Assembly (NCBI GenBank): GCA_964501335.1
Contig: CAZCTC010000031.1
Coordinates: forward strand, 1-64,000
From: CAZCTC01 sp964501335
GTDB taxonomy: Bacteria; Chloroflexota; Anaerolineae; B4-G1; SLSP01
Reading direction: 5' to 3'
DNA: 64,000 nt
In this document: positions 1 through 8,077 of the stretch, in pieces
Layout: each line of letters begins with the position of its first letter
Numbering within the stretch: position 1 is the first letter of the stretch
Made by a program: the position numbers and the translations under genes
The notes under the pieces: model-generated
Database searches by the model: none
Told to the model about the DNA's origin: nothing
The model's input: the letters and a program-made list of their open reading frames with translations, nothing else

Positions 1-66
1 ATGGCCGTTCTGCTCCTTCTCTCATCCCTGCTACTACCCCCTGAACGGTTACAAAGCTGTTTTTAA
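1..66 (+). CDS. C-terminal end of an upstream gene (partial)
   Basis: The first frame is open from base 1 to a TAA at 64-66 and encodes a leucine-rich, hydrophobic tail. The stop lies 12 bases before the next start codon, as expected within an operon. The ATG at base 1 has no visible upstream context, so it is as likely an internal methionine as a start. Nothing can be said about function beyond a possible membrane-associated C-terminus. Confidence 0.3.
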   Translation: MAVLLLLSSLLLPPERLQSCF

Positions 67-78
67 CAGGAGGTGACG

Positions 79-345
79 ATGGAACCGTCAGGACGACCGG
101 CGATACGGATTCGTTTTAAATATAACCGGGATACCGGGGAGATCGAAGAATTTATCATTGACGACAATGCTCCTGCGGCGCGGGATGAATATCACGATAA
201 GGTGGCGCGGGTGATTGCGGCCCGGGTGGCGCGTCATCCGCAGGTGGAAGATGCCGGGCCGACCCGGCTTACTGCGACCTTTACGGAACGCCAGGCGGAG
301 CAACTCTCTCAGCAAGAGACGGAGAAGAAGAAGCTGGAAGAGTGA
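79..345 (+). CDS. Small charged protein of unknown function (88 aa)
   Basis: I do not recognise the family. The ATG at 79 is preceded by a perfect AGGAGG at 68-73 with 5-nt spacing; a GTG at 73 overlaps the ribosome binding site and is unlikely to be the start. The N-terminal half has alternating hydrophobic/charged residues (IRIRFKYNRDTGEIEEF), suggesting a small beta-hairpin domain, followed by a helical segment. The last 25 residues are a highly charged probable helix or coiled coil ending in KKKLEE. It follows the preceding gene by 12 bases and lies in the same direction as the 672-aa gene at 545. Small proteins of this kind accompany FtsH/MoxR-type ternary conflict systems in Chloroflexota, but the rest of such a system is outside the window, so this is only a guess. 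Confidence 0.6.
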   Translation: MEPSGRPAIRIRFKYNRDTGEIEEFIIDDNAPAARDEYHDKVARVIAARVARHPQVEDAGPTRLTATFTERQAEQLSQQETEKKKLEE

Positions 346-348
346 GGG

Positions 349-486
349 CATGGAAGGTTGGAAGAATGGAAGACCGGAAGAGTGGAAGATATGTTTGCGC
401 GCGAAAACATAAACAAAAAACTCTCTCTGCCTGCTTCGCACGGCGCGGCGGTTCCTACCGGACAGAAACTTTTTGCGGGGCGCTAA
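349..486 (+). repeat. Purine-rich direct repeat followed by a degenerate hairpin-family copy
   Basis: From 349 to 391 the DNA is a run of ggaag/tggaaga direct repeats. At 392-409 is a short inverted repeat (TGTTT...AAACA), followed by ATAAACAAAAAACTCTCTCT and then the TGCTTCGCAC...GCGGGGCGCTAAA flank seen at many other intergenic sites in this window. The long stem typical of the family is missing here, so this looks like a decayed copy. Confidence 0.55.
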
Positions 487-544
487 ACCTGTTGCTTGCG
501 GCAGTCGGCTGTATTTCAGTTCAACTATAGAGGAGAGGTGGACC

Positions 545-2563
545 TTGGCTCAATGTCAGTGGATTTTGCCGAACGGTGAACGTTGCAGCAATCAGACCGT
601 TCCTGGGGCGGAAGTTTGTGAAACTCATCGCCGGGCGGGAAGCTACACGGGCATTTCCAAAATTGCGGAGACGCAGGTGATCGGCGATGGCGACGGTCAG
701 ACATGGAAGGCTGTGCCGTGGATTATGGGGACTCCCCTGCATTTCCAGGGGGTGGAAGCGGATTCTCAGTCCATTCTGACGGCGGCGGAGGGCTGTCTGG
801 TCCTGGCCCGGGAGGGGAAGGGTGTGCTTTTCCGGCGCCTGGTGCAGATTTTAGGGGTGTTGAGTCAGATCACGCCGTTGGAGGGGCATGTAGCGGTGCT
901 GGCCACAACGGATGGTCAGCGGGCTTTGCTGGCTTTGAAGGCTCCGGCGGGCATGGATCGGGTGCGTTTTTACGATGTGGTCGCGGCGGCAGCGGTTCTG
1001 GCTCAGGGGCGGTTGTATATCGGGCAGGATCGGTGGTTTATTCGCTATCGGGATGGGCTGGCGCCCCGCGGGTATGATTGTGCGGTTGGGACTGCTGCCG
1101 GGGCGGCCGGGGAGGTTTTGTATTTTGTGGATGTCGAGGGGACCTTTCAGTTTCCCTGGCGTGAGTTGACGGCCGTGGCGTTGGATAGGTTCCTTTTACG
1201 GGCGGCGTTGATTTCGCGGCATGAGACTCCGGGATTGCCGGAGAAGGCTTTTGTGCTCGCGGTTCCGGCGCTTTATTCGTTGCTGGTGCGCTATTTACAA
1301 TCACACCATTTGAAGTATCGGGTAGCTCGTTTTCACCTGCCGCAGGATGATTCGGAGTCTGGGGGCAATGGCGCGGCGGTTCGGAGCCGGAAGCCTTTGT
1401 TGTTGTTGGAGATTGCACCCCGACCCAATGCGCCGACGGGGACGCGCTTGCCGGCTTTTGTGCTTTCTTATCTGGCGGATCTGCCCCGGTGTGTGGTGCT
1501 GGAAGAGGTGGGGCATGAGGGCGGCCGGCGGATGCTGGTGGCCTGGGGATATCGTTATCCCTGTCAGCCGCGGGGTGTGATGGGGTTATTCCCTCAGGAC
1601 AGCCTGTTGTTGTTTTCTGCGGGGGTTGATTTTACCAATATGTGCGTCACTCCGGCGCCGGCTTTTTTTGAGGGCGATGATTTGAGCGATCCCTATCTGC
1701 CGGGAGTCGCGGTGGAATCTCTGGTGCCGCAGAATGAGGCCGGCGGGCTGGCTCTGGAATTGCCGGTGCGGTTGATCTCGGATGAGGGGCCGGCTGCGGC
1801 GGTGAGGGCTTTGTTGTTGGATGGAACGGAGCTGGAGTGGTTACGGCGGTTGTTATATCGCTTGCCGGGGGATCTTTTTGAGGGGTATACGATTTTCCTG
1901 GGGCAGGAACGGGCCATTTTGGTGGGGGAGAAACGGGCGATTGAGGGAATTCCTTTTGGTTTCCCCTTGCGACGGTTGTCGGAAACGGCGCTGTTCGTTC
2001 CCTGGCAGATGCGGTTGGTGCCGGATATGCCCTGGGAGATGCTGGCCCGGGCTTTGAAGATTCAGGACGACGTTTACACTTTTTTGTTGCCCGAGGCGCG
2101 GTTGGATGTGCCGCGGGCGGGGTTTGCGCCGTTGGAACGCAGTGTGATGGGGAATCAGGCGCGGCGTTTGACTTTACAGGTGCAACCGGTGAGCACGCCG
2201 CCGGTGTTGGATTGGGCGATGCCGGAGACGTCGGTTACATCGGCGCCTGTACCTGCGCCTGCACCGACGGCGGCTCCAGTTTCGGCGTCACCGATGGGTG
2301 GCGTGAGCGGTTTTTTGCAACGGTTATTGGGGGTAGGAGCCGAGCCGGCCGCAGAACCTGTGCGCAATGATCCGGAGGTTCCGGTTTTTAACCGGGAGCA
2401 TAGTCAGGCTTTTAATAAGGATACATGGTTGCGTGCGCAGGCGGCGAGTTATTTGAAGACGGGGGATTATCTTGCTGCGGCGTTTTGTTATGCGTTGTTG
2501 AACGATGCGGAGAATGCGGGGCATTATTACCGTATGGCGGCCCGGGAGTTGCAGGGGGAGTAA
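545..2563 (+). CDS. 672-aa protein with N-terminal Cys/His cluster and C-terminal helical tail
   Basis: I do not recognise this protein. The start is placed at TTG 545 because a purine-rich ribosome binding site (AGGAGAGG, 531-538) lies just upstream; an ATG 72 bases earlier lies inside repeat DNA. The first ~30 residues hold a C-x9-C...C-x2-H arrangement (CQWILPNGERC ... CETH), probably a small zinc-binding module. The large middle is rich in beta strands and hydrophobic residues without a signal peptide or clear membrane segment. A Pro/Ala linker near residues 565-582 leads to two or three helices resembling a TPR-like hairpin (SYLKTGDYLAAAFCYALLND). A cytoplasmic adaptor or effector in a multi-gene system with the preceding small gene is a reasonable inference, not shown. 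Confidence 0.6.
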   Translation: MAQCQWILPNGERCSNQTVPGAEVCETHRRAGSYTGISKIAETQVIGDGDGQTWKAVPWIMGTPLHFQGVEADSQSILTAAEGCLVLAREGKGVLFRRLVQILGVLSQITPLEGHVAVLATTDGQRALLALKAPAGMDRVRFYDVVAAAAVLAQGRLYIGQDRWFIRYRDGLAPRGYDCAVGTAAGAAGEVLYFVDVEGTFQFPWRELTAVALDRFLLRAALISRHETPGLPEKAFVLAVPALYSLLVRYLQSHHLKYRVARFHLPQDDSESGGNGAAVRSRKPLLLLEIAPRPNAPTGTRLPAFVLSYLADLPRCVVLEEVGHEGGRRMLVAWGYRYPCQPRGVMGLFPQDSLLLFSAGVDFTNMCVTPAPAFFEGDDLSDPYLPGVAVESLVPQNEAGGLALELPVRLISDEGPAAAVRALLLDGTELEWLRRLLYRLPGDLFEGYTIFLGQERAILVGEKRAIEGIPFGFPLRRLSETALFVPWQMRLVPDMPWEMLARALKIQDDVYTFLLPEARLDVPRAGFAPLERSVMGNQARRLTLQVQPVSTPPVLDWAMPETSVTSAPVPAPAPTAAPVSASPMGGVSGFLQRLLGVGAEPAAEPVRNDPEVPVFNREHSQAFNKDTWLRAQAASYLKTGDYLAAAFCYALLNDAENAGHYYRMAARELQGE

Positions 2564-2595
2564 GATTCCGAAAGATGAAAAAGAGAAGGGATTTC

Positions 2596-2685
2596 ACCAC
2601 AGAGGCGCAGAGAGCACGGAGAAGAAGAGAGGAGATTTCTTTAAATTCTTCTCTGTGTCTATTTACAATAGCTTCGATCTGTGGT
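2596..2685 (+). repeat. Imperfect palindromic ACCACAGAG...TCTGTGGT repeat
   Basis: ACCACAGA at the left end and TCTGTGGT at the right end bracket a region whose interior also pairs imperfectly (agagaagaagagagg against ttcttctctgtgtct). A close relative lies at 61371-61470 and a variant at 33961-34052. Repeats of this type occur in intergenic DNA of many environmental bacteria and generate spurious proteins containing TEAQRARR or HRGAEST. It sits between convergent genes and could act as a two-way terminator. Confidence 0.7.
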
Positions 2686-2716
2686 GAGTCTTTCCGGTCC
2701 TATTTTCAAGGTGTTT

Positions 2717-4021
2717 CTATTTAAGGATCAGGGGCAGGTAGAGGGCGTGACGACGGGTGGCGAGGGCCAGGGCCCGTTCGGCGTCGATGCGGCCCCAGCC
2801 GGTGTATTCGTCCCAGCCGGGGATGAGGGCGGCGTTGTTGTCGACGGCGGTGTGGGTGATGACCGTGGCGATTTCGTCGGCGGTGGCGGAGGGGGTGGTG
2901 CTCCAGATCAGGGCGGCCAGTCCGGAAACGAGGGGGGCCGCCATGGAGGTGCCGGAACGGGTGTAATAGCCGCCTACGCGAGGCCATGTGCTGTAGATAT
3001 CGACGCCCGGAGCTGCCAGATCGATTTGAGGACCATGGCTGGAGAAATCGGCTCGCCGGTCCTGGGGATCGGTGGCGGCGACGGCCAGGACTCCGTCACA
3101 GGCGGCGGGGTAGAGGACGGCTTCTCCGTTGTTTCCCGCGGCGGCGATGAGCAGGATGCCGTGCCGGCGGGCATAGTCCACGGCGGATTGGAGCAGGGCC
3201 GAGCTTTCACTGCCTCCTAAACTGAGGTTGATGATGCGGGCGCCGTTGTCGGCGGCGTAGACGATGCCGGCGGCGATATCGGAATACCAGCCGTCTCCAT
3301 ATTGATCCAATACTTTAACCGGGAGGAGCCGGCTGCCGGTTGCCAGCCCGGCGATTCCGGTTCCGTTGTTGTAGCCGGCGGCCGCGATCCCGGCGGCGTG
3401 GGTGCCGTGTCCAAAGTCGTCGGTAACCTGATTGTTTTCGTAGGCCAGGTAAGTGTATTGCGTACCATCCCATCCCCAGCGATGCCCAAAATGCCAGCCT
3501 GAGATATCGTCGATTTTGCCGTTTTGATCGTCGTCCAGCTGATTGTTGGGAATTTCCCGGGGATTGTGCCAGAGCTGGTCGATGAGGTCGGGATGGTCAA
3601 GGGTGAGGCCGCTGTCGACGACGGCGATGATCAGATTGGGGTTGCTCTGGGCCATTTGCCAGGCCGGAAGGGCATGGATTTGTTGTAATCCCCATTGTTG
3701 CGGCCAACCCGGATCATTGGGAGGCGTGGGGATTTGCAGGGAGCGGGCCAGGTAGTCCGGTTCGGCAAATTCGACGGCGGGATCCTGTCGGAGCCGGGCG
3801 GCCTGAGCACATTCCTCGCCCACGGGGACGGAGCGGCGTTCAAGCTGGAGTTGGGGCAGGATGACGGTGGCCGGATGGGGGGTGTGGTAACGCACCAGGA
3901 TGATACCCGGGGCGTAGGTCCCCGGGCAGGATGGGGGCGGCGCCGGCGGATGAAAATTTAACGGGAGGGCGGAGAGCGCGGCGCCTAAGAGACAACCGAT
4001 CCAGTTGAACGAGATTTTCAT
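2717..4021 (-). CDS. Secreted subtilisin-family serine protease (S8), 434 aa
   Basis: This is an S8 endopeptidase with the full catalytic set: Asp in IAVVDSGL (about residue 135), His in GHGTHAAGIAAA (about 207), oxyanion Asn in AAAGNNG and Ser in SGTSMAAP (about 358). The ATG at 4021 starts a signal peptide (MKISFNWIGCLLGAALSALP); an in-frame TTG 36 bases upstream lies inside a hairpin and is rejected. No good ribosome binding site is visible. A short I9-like propeptide probably covers residues 35-100. An aspartate-rich loop (LDDDQNGKIDD) before the His motif may bind calcium. The protein ends in ALYLPLILK, the C-terminal motif shared by five other exported proteins in this window. It likely acts outside the cell in protein degradation. 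Confidence 0.93.
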   Translation of the reverse strand: MKISFNWIGCLLGAALSALPLNFHPPAPPPSCPGTYAPGIILVRYHTPHPATVILPQLQLERRSVPVGEECAQAARLRQDPAVEFAEPDYLARSLQIPTPPNDPGWPQQWGLQQIHALPAWQMAQSNPNLIIAVVDSGLTLDHPDLIDQLWHNPREIPNNQLDDDQNGKIDDISGWHFGHRWGWDGTQYTYLAYENNQVTDDFGHGTHAAGIAAAGYNNGTGIAGLATGSRLLPVKVLDQYGDGWYSDIAAGIVYAADNGARIINLSLGGSESSALLQSAVDYARRHGILLIAAAGNNGEAVLYPAACDGVLAVAATDPQDRRADFSSHGPQIDLAAPGVDIYSTWPRVGGYYTRSGTSMAAPLVSGLAALIWSTTPSATADEIATVITHTAVDNNAALIPGWDEYTGWGRIDAERALALATRRHALYLPLILK

Positions 4022-4035
4022 GGTTTGTTTGTGTT

Positions 4036-4071
4036 TTTTTGCGCGCCCCTTTTTCAAGGGGCGCGCAAAAA
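4036..4071. repeat. Perfect 16+4+16 hairpin upstream of the S8 protease gene
   Basis: Sixteen bases (5 T, then GCGCGCCCCTT) pair perfectly with their complement around a TTTC loop. Length and loop size match the dispersed hairpin family of this window. It ends 15 bases before the protease start codon, so it would lie in the 5' untranslated region of that mRNA or overlap its promoter. Confidence 0.8.
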
Positions 4072-4093
4072 TTTTCGACCTGTGTGGTTGGAA

Positions 4094-4213
4094 TTTTAGC
4101 GTCCCGCAAACGATTTTTTGTCCGGCTCCAGGCGACGCGCTGTGCGAAGCAGGCAGAGAGAGTTATTTTTTTGTTCATATTTTCGGCGGCTTCAGAAAGC
4201 CGCCGAAAATATG
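4094..4213 (-). repeat. Dispersed hairpin element, copy with 17+4+17 stem
   Basis: This is a complete copy of the family, read on the minus strand. The hairpin at 4176-4213 has 17 perfect pairs around CAGA (minus-strand TCTG) with arm GGCGGCTT. It is joined by an AACAAAAAAATAACTCTCTC-type tract to TGCTTCGCACAGCGCGTCGCC and ends in GCGGGACGCTAAAA (plus strand TTTTAGCGTCCCGC at 4094-4107). A second copy follows immediately. Confidence 0.85.
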
Positions 4214-4279
4214 GGCTTTTTTCTGTTGTTTTCCGGGCTAACTGCACAGGTAGAAATTTTTCGACCTGTGCAGTTAGCA

Positions 4280-4397
4280 TTTTAGCGTCCCGTAAAAGAT
4301 TTTTGCCCGGCTCGAAGCGACGCGCTGTGCGAAGCAGGCAGAGAGAGTTATTTTTTTGTTTATGTTTGCGCGCGCATTCTCATGCGCGCGCAAACAT
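4280..4397 (-). repeat. Dispersed hairpin element, copy with GCGCGCGCAT arms
   Basis: The hairpin at 4362-4397 is 16+4+16 with loop TCTC. Its arms (TTTGCGCGCGCAT) differ completely from the neighbouring copy, while the flank (TTTTAGCGTCCCG ... GCGACGCGCTGTGCGAAGCA ... GAGAGAGTT) is almost identical. With the copy at 4094-4213 it accounts for the whole 414-base gap between the two protease genes. Confidence 0.85.
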
Positions 4398-4435
4398 GGA
4401 TTTTTTCTCCCGCTTTTCCGGGCTAACCGTAGGGA

Positions 4436-7400
4436 TTACTTCGCGGTAAAGTTCCGCAGAACCAGCGGCAGGTAGACCTTCATCGTCGACACCCGGGTGA
4501 TGAGGGGGGTGGTTTGGGGGGCGTTCATGAAGTCGTTGTGATCCACAGTGGTGGTGAAGGTCCGTGCCGTTTCCGTCAGGGTGTAGGCGGCAACCAGATT
4601 GAAGCTGGTATGGGTGCCGGCGAGCATTTCACCGGTCCAGGTATAGGGGTTGGCTCCCTGCAGCCGGACATCTTTGGTAATCACCGTCAGAGCCGGATCG
4701 AGGGTGATCGTGACGGCCCGGGTCTGGGTGATCGTGCCGCTGTTGTTGAGGCTGACGTTGTAGGTGAGGTTGGCGCCGCCGGCGTGGAACGGGCTGTTGG
4801 TGGCGGTGGCTGCGTAGGGCGCACCGGTATTGGAGATGCGTAGTTTGGCCCAGCTGTGATCGGCAGCTTCTTCGATCACTTCGACTTTCCAGCCGTATTG
4901 ACCGTTGTAGTCAGCCGGGTTGCCGTTGCCGCCGTCATATCCCAGGCCGTCACCGTCATTGACCCAGTTGCAGCCCAGGTGGCCCTCGTCGGTAGAGGCA
5001 CAATCATAGCGGAACTGTTCCTGGGCGGTTCCCGTGCCGATGTAGCCGGGGGCTTTGATGCCGTAGAAGCTCTGGCTGGGGACGACGACGCTGGTATCCC
5101 ATTGTTTGGTGACCCACTTCATCGAGATCGGATCATAGCCGGGGCCGCGGCTGACGAATTCGGCGCCGGGGTAGTAACCCAGGCTGTCATTGAAGGTGTT
5201 TACGGCCGATTTTCCGGTGTAGTAGTGGGTGAATCGGAGGGCGGGGGTGTAGGGGTAGTTGGTGGTCATGGTGAAACCGACGGTGTTGGACAGCGTGAAG
5301 GTGGCGTCGCGCATGGAGGCGCGGGAGTCAGTGTTGCCGCCTTCATTGTTGTAACCGAAAGCGACCATTTCCGGGGTGCGATAGGGTTCCGGATGAGAAT
5401 CGATGATGAGCATCTGCCCTTTAGGTCCGAAGCCGGGGAAATCCTGCATATAGGCGGCGACTTCGTTGTCGGTGTAGAGGTTGTTGTTATACCAGGCAGT
5501 CAGGCCAGTATTGGCCGGACCGTAGTACCAGCGGGAGTCGCTCAGGCTGCTGTCATAGCCGCCATTGGCATTGATATTGCGCCATTGGAAGTAGTAGTTG
5601 TGGGAGAAGGTGACCAGGCCTGAATTGCGCGCCATGCCGCCCTCATAGGTCCATTTGGCGTCTCCGTTTTCAGCATCATCACTGAAGAGGGGGGTGCCAT
5701 CGACCGTGACGGCCACATTGTCGATGAAGGGACCGGCGCCGTTTGTGCCCCAGTCGGTCATATACCAGAAGCGGACCAGGATGCTTTCGCCTTTGAAGGC
5801 GGAGAGGTCGAAGGTTTCGGTGTCGGGGGCGGGGGTGCTGGGATTGGCGCCCGTGAAACCGCAGGCATTGTCCATATCGTAGGCGCCGCCGATCCAGTCG
5901 TTGGCGTGCGAGCAGACGGAGTTGGTGTTGGTGATCGTGGTCCAGGTGGTGCCGGTATCGGTTGAAACCTGGGTCCAGAGGAAATCCCATTCATATTCCG
6001 TATCATAGACCATTTCGGCACTGAGGGTAGCCATTGTGGCGGTGGTTGGAATCGTGACGGCCGCATTGGTGGTCATCATGGCGTTAAGGAGGACATTTTT
6101 ACCGCCCCACCAGTAATATTGGCCGTTCCAGGGTTGGATGGACTGGGGGGCCTGGCCGGTCGGCAGGAGGATTTTGACGCTGCGGTAGACATTGGTTCCG
6201 CCGGGGAATTTACTGGCCTGACCCAGGGTAACTGTGTAGACCTTGCTGGTGTCGGTAATGACATAAGGGTTCAGCCAGCCCCACATATCGAGGTGCAGGG
6301 GATCGGGAGCCTGGGGCTGGAATCCGACGGGATATCCCACCCAGTCATCGGCCATCAAGGTCCAGAAGCCGGCGGAGGTTTCGCCGCCGTTGTAGGCATA
6401 GAGATCTCCGGCGCCCAGGTTGTGGGCATATTCATGGGCGAAGACGCCCATCCCACCGTTTTCCGGCATCATGATATAGGGGCCGGCGGCAATTTGGGCG
6501 GTGACGGAGTAGGGGGTCGAGAGGGTTGAAGAGTGCGACCAGACGGCGGCTTCTCCGTAATCCGTGCGGTTCAAGAGCGTCGTGCTGTCTTCTTCCCCAT
6601 AACCGGCATGGACGATCCACAGGCGGTCGATGATGCCGTCGCCATTGCGATCGTAATTGGCCCAGTTGAAGCCGGGGATGGTATTGCTGATGGCATTGAC
6701 TGCACTCAGGGCGTCCCGAACCAGCGTGCCGGCACTCCCGGCATCCGGGATTGCTCCCCGGTTTGCATTGCGTTGGCCGGAGCGTGCGCCGGGGCATTCA
6801 TCGGCATCGTACCACCAGGTCGAGTGGGGGACCTGTACCCAGCCGACCACGTCACCGGTGATCGTGTACTGGCTGGAGGAGAAATCTTTGTAGTAATCGG
6901 TGACCGATTTTCCGACAAAGCTTTGGGAGAAGGGCGTGCCGTCCTGCATGGTATAGCTGATGACGACGCCGTTGCCGAAGAGCATATTCTGGAACCAGGT
7001 CTTGTTGAAATCCGAGGTCCAGATGGCGCCGGCAGAACGATCATTCACTCCCACCGGCCGTTCGATTTGATTGTGCAGCGGGCCGGTGTAGGTAAAGGCT
7101 CGGGTCTGGGTGATAATTCTGGAACAATCACCCAGGACGTTCGTATTTTCGCTTTCCAGGGCGCGCCCCAAGGGGTCCCAGGTTGAACCGGGCGTCCAGG
7201 TAAATACATCCGTGCCGCCAAATTCGACCATAATGACCAGGACGCGATCCGTTCCGGTCAATCCCAGGGCGTTGGCCTGGGCCGTTTGACCGGCTTCGAG
7301 CAGCTGCCAGCGTTGTTGATTGCGGAAGTAATCGGCCAGGTTGGGATTGTCGATGCCTTTCATGGTGCCGGTACCGGTGTCGGTCGGTTCGCCTGGGGCT

Positions 7401-7501
7401 TCGGGGGCCGGCGGGTTGGCTCTGACAGGGGCGGCCGTAAAAGCAAACATACTGGTTAGCAGAGCCAGGGTCATCAAAATGTTGAATAGCGAGCGTTTCA
7501 T
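4436..7501 (-). CDS. Secreted immune inhibitor A-like M6 metalloprotease, 1021 aa
   Basis: This is a zinc metalloendopeptidase of the InhA/M6 family. The extended zinc motif HEYAHNLGAGD lies near residue 355, in a typical context (ENGGMGVFAHEYAHNLGAGD). The start at 7501 begins a signal peptide (MKRSLFNILMTLALLTSMFA) and has AGGAG 11 nt upstream; a Met codon 30 bases earlier lacks a ribosome binding site. After the catalytic domain comes a jelly-roll region (FDLSAFKGESILVRFWYMTD, FIDNVAVTVDG) typical of the InhA family, then a beta-rich C-terminal domain. The tail is KVYLPLVLRNFTAK, the YLP motif followed by seven residues. It presumably acts outside the cell next to the subtilisins encoded nearby. 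Confidence 0.93.
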   Translation of the reverse strand: MKRSLFNILMTLALLTSMFAFTAAPVRANPPAPEAPGEPTDTGTGTMKGIDNPNLADYFRNQQRWQLLEAGQTAQANALGLTGTDRVLVIMVEFGGTDVFTWTPGSTWDPLGRALESENTNVLGDCSRIITQTRAFTYTGPLHNQIERPVGVNDRSAGAIWTSDFNKTWFQNMLFGNGVVISYTMQDGTPFSQSFVGKSVTDYYKDFSSSQYTITGDVVGWVQVPHSTWWYDADECPGARSGQRNANRGAIPDAGSAGTLVRDALSAVNAISNTIPGFNWANYDRNGDGIIDRLWIVHAGYGEEDSTTLLNRTDYGEAAVWSHSSTLSTPYSVTAQIAAGPYIMMPENGGMGVFAHEYAHNLGAGDLYAYNGGETSAGFWTLMADDWVGYPVGFQPQAPDPLHLDMWGWLNPYVITDTSKVYTVTLGQASKFPGGTNVYRSVKILLPTGQAPQSIQPWNGQYYWWGGKNVLLNAMMTTNAAVTIPTTATMATLSAEMVYDTEYEWDFLWTQVSTDTGTTWTTITNTNSVCSHANDWIGGAYDMDNACGFTGANPSTPAPDTETFDLSAFKGESILVRFWYMTDWGTNGAGPFIDNVAVTVDGTPLFSDDAENGDAKWTYEGGMARNSGLVTFSHNYYFQWRNINANGGYDSSLSDSRWYYGPANTGLTAWYNNNLYTDNEVAAYMQDFPGFGPKGQMLIIDSHPEPYRTPEMVAFGYNNEGGNTDSRASMRDATFTLSNTVGFTMTTNYPYTPALRFTHYYTGKSAVNTFNDSLGYYPGAEFVSRGPGYDPISMKWVTKQWDTSVVVPSQSFYGIKAPGYIGTGTAQEQFRYDCASTDEGHLGCNWVNDGDGLGYDGGNGNPADYNGQYGWKVEVIEEAADHSWAKLRISNTGAPYAATATNSPFHAGGANLTYNVSLNNSGTITQTRAVTITLDPALTVITKDVRLQGANPYTWTGEMLAGTHTSFNLVAAYTLTETARTFTTTVDHNDFMNAPQTTPLITRVSTMKVYLPLVLRNFTAK

Positions 7502-8077
7502 TGGTTTTTTAACTCCTTTTAGGTTTTTCATCTGTAAGACTTTGTGAGATAACGGTTCTCCTGAATTTGTTTTCCCCTCCGGTATATGTAATAAATTAAG
7601 CAGCTCGTGGTTAAATGAGCTACGAGGGCCATCATATATTAAAATGGTGAATTGTCATTCGGTGGGATGAGGGGGCGGGCCTGGCGATCGCATCGGCGGG
7701 GCGGCTCTGGAAGAGGCCATATTTTGGCGCGCATGGCCCCTCCCAACCCATATCAGGCAATTTAAGGCGCTGCGCGGGTAGCACCCGGCCTTGTAGCGTT
7801 CCGCAAATGGCACTTTTTCCGTAGGGCGCGCCGCGCGGTGCGAAGCAGGGAGAGAGAGTTTTTTGTTTATTTTTTCGCGCGCCGTCTGCGGCGCGCGAAA
7901 AAATGGGCTTTTTCTTCCCCTCTTTTCCGGGCAGTCGCTGTCGCAAATAGCTTAAGTTGCCGGATAGGGGGATGAGGGGGCGGGCCTGGCGATTGCGTCA
8001 GCGCGGCGCCTCTGGTCGGGAAAAGATCATTTTCGGGACGCTGCAAGGCTATAGAGCCCTATTGTCAGGTCGGAAAG
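7502..8077. other. 576-base intergenic region with hairpin elements
   Basis: No gene is supported here. The region holds one complete hairpin element (7792-7904) and a lone left arm (TATTTTGGCGCGCAT near 7719-7733) identical to the arm of the copy at 62877. Two GGCGGCTCTGG-type flanks (around 7698 and 7986) and a CGGGACGCTGCAAGGC end at about 8034 look like remnants of further copies. Confidence 0.7.
7792..7904 (-). repeat. Dispersed hairpin element
   Basis: The hairpin at 7869-7904 is a perfect 16+4+16 stem-loop (arm TTTTTTCGCGCGCCG, loop TCTG). The flank TAGCGTTCCGCAAA ... GCGCGGTGCGAAGCAGG ... GAGAGAGTTTTTTGTTTAT matches the family. Read on the minus strand, the order is stem, AT-rich tract, CTCTCTC, TGCTTCGCAC. 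Confidence 0.85.

Noticed and set aside
2425..2724. Small ORFs encoding TEAQRARR / HRGAEST-like peptides
   Set aside because: These are known spurious translations of the palindromic CAGAG intergenic repeat.
4094..4397. Hairpin elements as integron attC sites
   Set aside because: Stems are perfect and symmetric without extrahelical bases or R-box motifs, they occur in both orientations, and no integrase or cassette pattern is seen.
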